64,000 nt of DNA. Source: Thermobacillus xylanilyticus (lineage in GTDB: Bacteria; Bacillota; Bacilli; Paenibacillales; Paenibacillaceae). A program made the position numbers and the translations under genes. The DNA lies in NCBI RefSeq assembly GCF_907165215.1, contig NZ_CAJRAY010000085.1, positions 44,959 to 108,958 on the forward strand, written 5' to 3'. The notes below the pieces were generated by a model, which did not search any database, was not told where the DNA came from, and saw nothing but the letters and a program-made list of their open reading frames with translations. Within the stretch, counting starts at the first letter, position 1. Each line of letters opens with the position of its first letter. Shown piece after piece: positions 59,516 through 64,000 of the stretch.

Positions 59516-60502
59516 ATGACGCGTGAGGGAGAAGAACGGCTGGACGGCGGCTGGCTCCGGGTCAAGGTGCCGCTGCCGTTTGCGCTTCGATATGTTAACA
59601 GCTATCTGATTCCGGACGATGACGGCTGGACGCTGGTCGATCCGGGGCTGCGGACGCCGGATGCCGAAGGGCTGTGGCTGGATGTGTTGAGGCGATGCGG
59701 GATTCATGCGGCCGATATCCGGGCGATCGTGCTGACGCACCAACATCCCGACCATATCGGGCTGGCCGGCTGGTTTCAGGAGCGGTCGGGAGCGCCGGTG
59801 TACATGTCCGAACGGGCCTATGCGTACGCGATGCGGCTGTGGGGACCCGGCAGGACATTCACGGCAGAGCTTCAGGCGCTGTACAGGGAGAACGGATTGC
59901 CGCGCGGGATGGAAGAAGCCCTCGCGGAGCATCTGGAAAGCTTCGTCGCCATGGTGTCTCCTTTGCCGGAGCCGGTGTTTATCCAGGGAGGCGGGACCAT
60001 CGGGATCGGCGGACAGGTATGGGAAATTCTCGACACGCCCGGCCATGCGGACGGCCATCTCTGCTTCTGGCAGCGCGAGAGCCGGATCATGCTGTGCGGC
60101 GACCAGGTGCTGCCCGGCATTACGCCGAACATCAGTCTTGTGCCGGGCGCGGAGCCCGGCGTGCTGGCGAGGTACCTGCACAGTCTCGCGGAGCTGGAGA
60201 CGTTCGAGACCATTCTCGCGTACCCCGGTCACCGCGATCCGTTCCGCTGCATGCGAGATCGGATCGGCGAGATACGGGCGCACCACGTCCGCCGGCTTGC
60301 GGCCATGGAGGAGATGTTGGCTGAGCCGCTCACCGGCTATGAAGTCTGCATGCGCCTGTTCGGCGAGCGGGTGCAGGGCAGCCTGCACAATCTGCGCTTT
60401 GCCATGTCCGAGACGCTGGCGCATCTCGAACATCTCGCCGGGGAAGGGCGTGCGGCCTCCGCGCGGGGCGCCGACGGCATCCTCCGCTGGCGGTTCTGCT
60501 GA
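59516..60502 (+). CDS. Metallo-beta-lactamase fold hydrolase
   Basis: 328 residues from ATG at 59516 (AAGGAG nine bases upstream; the ATG at 59507 is too close to it). Zinc motif in AIVLTHQHPDHIGLAGWF (HxHxDH), later ligands His in DTPGHADGHLCF and Asp in LCGDQVLPGITPN. The C-terminal 90 residues form a winged-helix-like addition (HVRRLAAMEEMLAEPLTGYE). Similar proteins act on thioesters or as glyoxalase-like hydrolases; substrate unknown. Confidence 0.87.
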   Translation: MTREGEERLDGGWLRVKVPLPFALRYVNSYLIPDDDGWTLVDPGLRTPDAEGLWLDVLRRCGIHAADIRAIVLTHQHPDHIGLAGWFQERSGAPVYMSERAYAYAMRLWGPGRTFTAELQALYRENGLPRGMEEALAEHLESFVAMVSPLPEPVFIQGGGTIGIGGQVWEILDTPGHADGHLCFWQRESRIMLCGDQVLPGITPNISLVPGAEPGVLARYLHSLAELETFETILAYPGHRDPFRCMRDRIGEIRAHHVRRLAAMEEMLAEPLTGYEVCMRLFGERVQGSLHNLRFAMSETLAHLEHLAGEGRAASARGADGILRWRFC

Positions 60503-60553
60503 GCGGCCGCCAACGGATCGATGGCATCTGCGTGCCGGTCCGGCCTGCCGGCA

Positions 60554-61087
60554 TCAGTCAGACGGCAGGCCGTTTTCTTTCTCTTCCTGCTTGCGGTGCG
60601 CCATCCGGCTCGCCGCGGACGAGGCGATCGCGCCGACGATGTCATCGAGGAATGTATGGATTTCTCCGTCGGTTTTGTCGTTCAGTTTATTAAGGATGCC
60701 CGGTTTCTGCTTGTCGATGTAGCCGAAGTTCGTAAATCCGATGCTTCCGTAGACATTCACGATGGACAAGGCCAAAACCTCGTCGATGCCGTACAGCGCT
60801 TCGTCGTGTCTCACCATATCCTGAAGCGGCGGCAGCAGCTTGCCTTCCTCCGCCAGCATGTCCAGCTGGATGCCGGTCAGCACGGCGTTCTGCACCTCGC
60901 GCTTGGACAGCACCGCAACAACGTGATGTTCGCATTCTTCCAGCGTCAGATCGGGATAATAGGGCGATTGCAGGTAGTGGACGAGTTCCGCGATGGCTTT
61001 CGTCGTCACGCCGCGTTTCTCCAGCCACTCCAATGTCGCGCGCTGAACTTCTTTGCTGTTCAGCACGTAGGGTTTCGGTTCCGGCAT
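60554..61087 (-). CDS. Phosphatidylglycerophosphatase A-like protein (copy 2, YutG type)
   Basis: 177 residues from ATG at 61087 (GGGAG about nine bases upstream). EKRGVTTKAIAELVHYLQSP, KREVQNAVLTGIQLDMLAEE, VYGSIGFTNFGYIDKQKPGI and HTFLDDIVGAIASSAASRMA align along the full length with the product of 48652-49179, so the two are paralogues. It is convergent to the beta-lactamase-fold gene. Function as for copy 1; the two may differ in expression. Confidence 0.85.
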   Translation of the reverse strand: MPEPKPYVLNSKEVQRATLEWLEKRGVTTKAIAELVHYLQSPYYPDLTLEECEHHVVAVLSKREVQNAVLTGIQLDMLAEEGKLLPPLQDMVRHDEALYGIDEVLALSIVNVYGSIGFTNFGYIDKQKPGILNKLNDKTDGEIHTFLDDIVGAIASSAASRMAHRKQEEKENGLPSD

Positions 61088-61207
61088 ATGTCTGCACTCC
61101 CATTCGATGGATTCAGTTCTATTGCTGGACAAGACTCGTATACATACTACTACAAAAATTCTGAATCCCACAAATTATTGAATGGTGCACGGGAGGCGCG
61201 AGAGCAG

Positions 61208-62287
61208 ATGAATCGGTTCCATTCCTTGCGCAGGAGCGCAGCCGCCGGCTTGCTGGCCTTACCGCTCATCTTGTCCGGCTGCAGCCTGTTCGGCGAGCCG
61301 GCAAGCCGGCAGATTGACCCGCCGCAGAACGTCGAACCGGATGACCTTGACGCGGTTCAGCCGCAGAACGGACAACCGTCCCCGGATTCGGCGTCCGCGG
61401 ACGAAACGGCGGAAACGGTGACGCCGCTGACCGTCTATGTGAAGGACAGGAGCGGGTATCTGGCGCCGGTGACGGTGAACGCGGCGGCAAGCAATGCCGA
61501 AGAAGCCGGCATCCGGGCGCTGGAGCGGATGATCGAGGGCAGCGAGGCCGGGGCGTTGCCGGAAGGATTCCGTGGGGTGCTTCCGGCCGGCACGCGGATC
61601 GAGAAGCTGACGATCGATCGGGAGCAGCGGGTGGCGATCGTCGACTTCGCCGGTTCGTTCACCGATTACAATCCGCAGGATGAGCGGCGCATCCTGGAAG
61701 CGGTGACGTGGACGCTGACCGGACTTGAGGACGTTGAAGGCGTCCTGCTGCGCCACGATGGGGAGGAACTCGGCGAAATGCCGGTCGACGGCTACCCGCT
61801 GGACGGACCGCTCACGCGGGCAATGGGCATCAATCTCGAAGTGGCACCGGGAGCCTCCTACGGCAATTCGATGCCGGTGACCGTCTTTTTCTCGTCGATC
61901 TCCGATGTAGGCGATCCGTACTTCGTTCCGGTCACCCGGCTGGTGGAACGCGAAGAAGACCAGGCTGTCGCCGCGCTTCGCGAATTGATCGCGGGCCCGG
62001 CGCGGGGCACGGAGCTGAGCGGCGTCATGACGGAAGATGTCGAGCCTGCGTCGGTCACGGTGGACGGCGATACGGCGGTGGTGGATCTGAAGGATGACAC
62101 CTACGAAGAGGGCCAGCCGCTTCCGTCCGAAATGTTGGAGGCGGTCGTATTGTCCGTCAGTGAAAATACGGGTGCCGAGAAGGTGCAGATCCGGGTGAAC
62201 GGTTCGTCGAACGTCGTCGATACGGACAATCGTTCTTACGCCGAGCCGGTCAGTCGTCCCGAGCACGTCAACGCGCTGAAAACGTAA
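61208..62287 (+). CDS. gerM: GerM lipoprotein (germination/sporulation)
   Basis: 359 residues from ATG at 61208. Lipoprotein signal ending ILSGC, then two GerMN domains (about 70-180 and 215-330), each with a beta-alpha pattern such as LTVYVKDRSGYLAPVTV and MPVTVFFSSISDVGDPYFVP. In Bacillus GerM is a mother-cell lipoprotein needed for sporulation and germination. Next to rph, as in Bacillus. Confidence 0.9.
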   Translation: MNRFHSLRRSAAAGLLALPLILSGCSLFGEPASRQIDPPQNVEPDDLDAVQPQNGQPSPDSASADETAETVTPLTVYVKDRSGYLAPVTVNAAASNAEEAGIRALERMIEGSEAGALPEGFRGVLPAGTRIEKLTIDREQRVAIVDFAGSFTDYNPQDERRILEAVTWTLTGLEDVEGVLLRHDGEELGEMPVDGYPLDGPLTRAMGINLEVAPGASYGNSMPVTVFFSSISDVGDPYFVPVTRLVEREEDQAVAALRELIAGPARGTELSGVMTEDVEPASVTVDGDTAVVDLKDDTYEEGQPLPSEMLEAVVLSVSENTGAEKVQIRVNGSSNVVDTDNRSYAEPVSRPEHVNALKT

Positions 62288-62463
62288 ATGGCCAACAGGC
62301 CGGCTGCCGCAAGACGCATCCCGCTTGCCTGATATCACGGGCCGGGCTGGGAGCGTCGCCGGGGAAGCCGGCATTTTTTTGATCGTATAGGCGAGATTCC
62401 GATCCGGGAATCAGCAGACAAACGGCTCGAAAGCCCGTTCCGGATGCTTTTCCCCGATAACTT

Positions 62464-62472
62464 TGGTACAAT
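62464..62472 (+). promoter_or_regulatory. Extended -10 promoter before rph
   Basis: TGGTACAAT (extended -10, TGnTACAAT) lies 40 bases before the rph start; no convincing -35. Confidence 0.5.
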
Positions 62473-62512
62473 ATACCCGTTATGCGGAAGAATATCATCG
62501 GGAGGCAGCCGA

Positions 62513-63259
62513 ATGCGCAACGACAACCGGGCGGATGACCAGCTCCGCCCTCTTGTAATGCAACTCAATCCGAATCCGTACGCCGAAGGATCGGTCTGGA
62601 TCGAGATGGGGAACACGAAGGTGATCTGCACCGCCACCGTCGAGGACAAGGTGCCGCCCTTCATGAAAGGGCAGGGGCGCGGCTGGGTGACGGCCGAATA
62701 TTCCATGCTGCCGCGGGCGACGCAGGTGCGCAACCAGCGCGAGGCGGCGCGGGGCAAGCTGAGCGGCCGGACGATGGAAATCCAGCGGCTGATCGGCCGG
62801 GCGCTCCGGTCGGTCGTCGATCTGGAAGCGCTCGGCGAGCGGACGATTACGCTCGATTGCGACGTCATCCTGGCCGACGGCGGCACGCGCACGACGTCGA
62901 TCACCGGCGCGTTCGTCGCGCTGGCGCTCGCCGTCGACAAGCTGAACGCGCAGCAGCCGTTCGAGAAGTACCCGATCACCGACTTCCTCGCTTCGGTCAG
63001 CGTCGGCGTCGTGGACGGACAACCGCTGCTCGATCTGAATTACGAAGAAGATTCGAACGCGAAGGTCGACATGAACGTGGTCATGACCGGCTCCGGCCAG
63101 TTCGTCGAGCTGCAGGGCACGGGAGAAGAGCGGCCGTTCAGCCGCGAAGAGCTGTACCGGCTGCTTGAACTCGCCGAGGGCGGCATCCGGCAGCTGATCG
63201 AGCGGCAGCGCGAACTGCTCGGCGAGAAGGGCGCGCGGATCGGAGCGGGATCGGCATGA
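62513..63259 (+). CDS. rph: Ribonuclease PH
   Basis: 248 residues; GGGAGG before ATG at 62513. RNase PH fold: [40 protein letters not shown] (phosphate and RNA-binding Arg residues), [40 protein letters not shown]. Trims tRNA 3' ends with phosphate. Overlaps the next gene by 4 bases. Confidence 0.97.
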   Translation: MRNDNRADDQLRPLVMQLNPNPYAEGSVWIEMGNTKVICTATVEDKVPPFMKGQGRGWVTAEYSMLPRATQVRNQREAARGKLSGRTMEIQRLIGRALRSVVDLEALGERTITLDCDVILADGGTRTTSITGAFVALALAVDKLNAQQPFEKYPITDFLASVSVGVVDGQPLLDLNYEEDSNAKVDMNVVMTGSGQFVELQGTGEERPFSREELYRLLELAEGGIRQLIERQRELLGEKGARIGAGSA

Positions 63260-63903
63260 GCCGGGACTTAAGCGTCATCGTCATCGCCACGAAGAACGAA
63301 GGGAAGGCACGCGAGTTCGCGCACGCCCTCGCGCCGCTGGGGCTCGCCGTGCGGACGCTCTCCGGCGACGATCGGGTGCCCGCGATCGTCGAAGACGGCG
63401 AGACGTTCGCCGACAATGCGCGCAAGAAGGCGCGCACCGCGGGCGAGGCGCTCGGCGTGCCGGTGCTCGCCGACGACTCCGGCCTCGAGACGGAGGCGCT
63501 GGGCGGAGAGCCGGGCGTCTTCTCCGCCCGCTATGCCGGCGAAGGCGCCGGCGATGCCGCCAACAACGCGAAGCTGCTGCGCGAGCTGGCGGAGCGGGCG
63601 GCGGACGTGCCACAGCCGTCCGGCCTGCCCGAGGGTGTGCGCGCGCTCAGCCGGGCGCGCTTCGTCTGCGCGCTGGCGCTCTACGATCCGGAGACCGGCG
63701 CGTTCGCGGAGGCGGACGGCATGGTGGACGGCTGGATCATCGACAGACCGCTCGGCAGCGGCGGGTTCGGCTACGACCCGCTGTTCTGGGTGCCGGCATT
63801 CGGCCGGACGATGGCCCAGCTGACGACGGAAGAGAAGCAGTCGATCAGCCATCGCGGCCGCGCGCTGGCTAAGCTTGCGGATCTGCTGCGGAAAACGCGT
63901 TGA
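63256..63903 (+). CDS. XTP/dITP diphosphatase (RdgB/HAM1 family)
   Basis: 215 residues. [80 protein letters not shown] and [10 protein letters not shown] are all classic motifs of the non-canonical purine NTP pyrophosphatase family. It removes ITP, dITP and XTP from the pool. Paired with rph as in Bacillus (ysnA). A 15-residue insert near 118-132 ([14 protein letters not shown]) is not in most relatives. Confidence 0.96.
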   Translation: MSRDLSVIVIATKNEGKAREFAHALAPLGLAVRTLSGDDRVPAIVEDGETFADNARKKARTAGEALGVPVLADDSGLETEALGGEPGVFSARYAGEGAGDAANNAKLLRELAERAADVPQPSGLPEGVRALSRARFVCALALYDPETGAFAEADGMVDGWIIDRPLGSGGFGYDPLFWVPAFGRTMAQLTTEEKQSISHRGRALAKLADLLRKTR

Positions 63904-63911
63904 ACAACGGA

Positions 63912-63941
63912 GAAGGCCGGCGGTTCGGACCGCCGGCCTTC
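63912..63941 (+). terminator. Terminator after the ITPase gene
   Basis: A perfect 13-bp stem (GAAGGCCGGCGGT with ACCGCCGGCCTTC) and a 4-base loop, followed by T and G-containing sequence rather than a long T-run, because the putative intron begins a few bases later. Confidence 0.88.
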
Positions 63942-63953
63942 TTGCTGTACGGC

Positions 63954-64000
63954 GTGCCCAGAAAGCACGTATCTTCTAGCCGGTGAAAGTCCGGCCACGG
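63954..64000 (+). mobile_element. 5' end of a probable group II intron (cut by window edge)
   Basis: From about 63954 the sequence begins GTGCCC and contains CCGGTGAAAGTCCGG (63981-63995), which resembles the GGTGAAAGTCC hairpin found in domain I of bacterial group II introns. It starts 12 bases after a terminator stem, the preferred target of class C introns. Only about 47 bases are available; the exact border and the reverse transcriptase gene are outside the window. Confidence 0.55.

Overview
The window comes from the chromosome of a high-GC, endospore-forming Firmicute, most likely a Paenibacillaceae member (Paenibacillus, Cohnella or Thermobacillus type). The evidence is the set of sporulation genes (cotJABC, ytvI, ytrH/ytrI, gerM, a run of yheC/yheD-type genes), Gram-positive ribosome binding sites of the AGGAGG kind, and Bacillales gene neighbourhoods (yheB next to yheCD-like genes; ytoI-ytpI-ytrI-ytrH-dnaE-accDA-pyk; citZ-icd-mdh; gerM-rph-ITPase). 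Species assignment is inference.

Layout. 1-1440: the end of sufB and an esterase. 1640-17000: a complete contractile phage-tail locus without head, packaging, integration or replication genes. It has an XRE repressor and ImmA-like protease reading away from a sigma-like regulator, across palindromic operators. Then come the tail terminator, sheath, tube, a tail chaperone with a -1 frameshift site, tape measure, hub and baseplate proteins, a repeat-bearing fibre with an AT-rich specificity module, a lysis cassette, and a small WYL-like gene behind two LexA-type boxes. Gene order matches PBSX (xkd genes), and the lack of head genes points to an R-type bacteriocin (tailocin). 17160-24000: an NlpC/P60 lipoprotein, a degenerate HD-GYP protein, molybdenum cofactor genes (moeB, a moaD-moaE fusion, moaA) and a YunD-type metallophosphatase. 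24000-31600: a YfkAB-like radical SAM protein, ytvI, cotJABC, an HxlR regulator facing a quinone reductase, a methylthioadenosine/S-adenosylhomocysteine deaminase-type amidohydrolase, and a MerR-methyltransferase fusion. 31660-38591: five tandem YheC/YheD ATP-grasp genes and a GNAT gene, followed by divergent yheB. 39900-44500: an orphan sensor kinase, ytoI, ytpI, a 51-bp tandem repeat array, ytrI and ytrH. 44570-53600: dnaE, palindromic repeats, a PgpA-like gene, accD-accA and pyk. 53680-63900: a thioesterase, citZ-icd-mdh, a sugar kinase, a beta-lactamase-fold hydrolase, a second PgpA-like gene, gerM, rph and an XTP/dITP diphosphatase. The last ~47 bases look like the 5' end of a group II (class C type) intron directly behind a terminator.

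How the genes work together. In the tail locus the repressor/protease pair probably keeps the module silent until damage. The sigma-like protein would then help transcribe the tail operon, particles would assemble in the cytoplasm, and holin plus glucosaminidase would release them. The AT-rich fibre end probably sets the target range. The rest is core metabolism (fatty acid initiation, lower glycolysis, first TCA steps), Moco synthesis and spore formation or germination.
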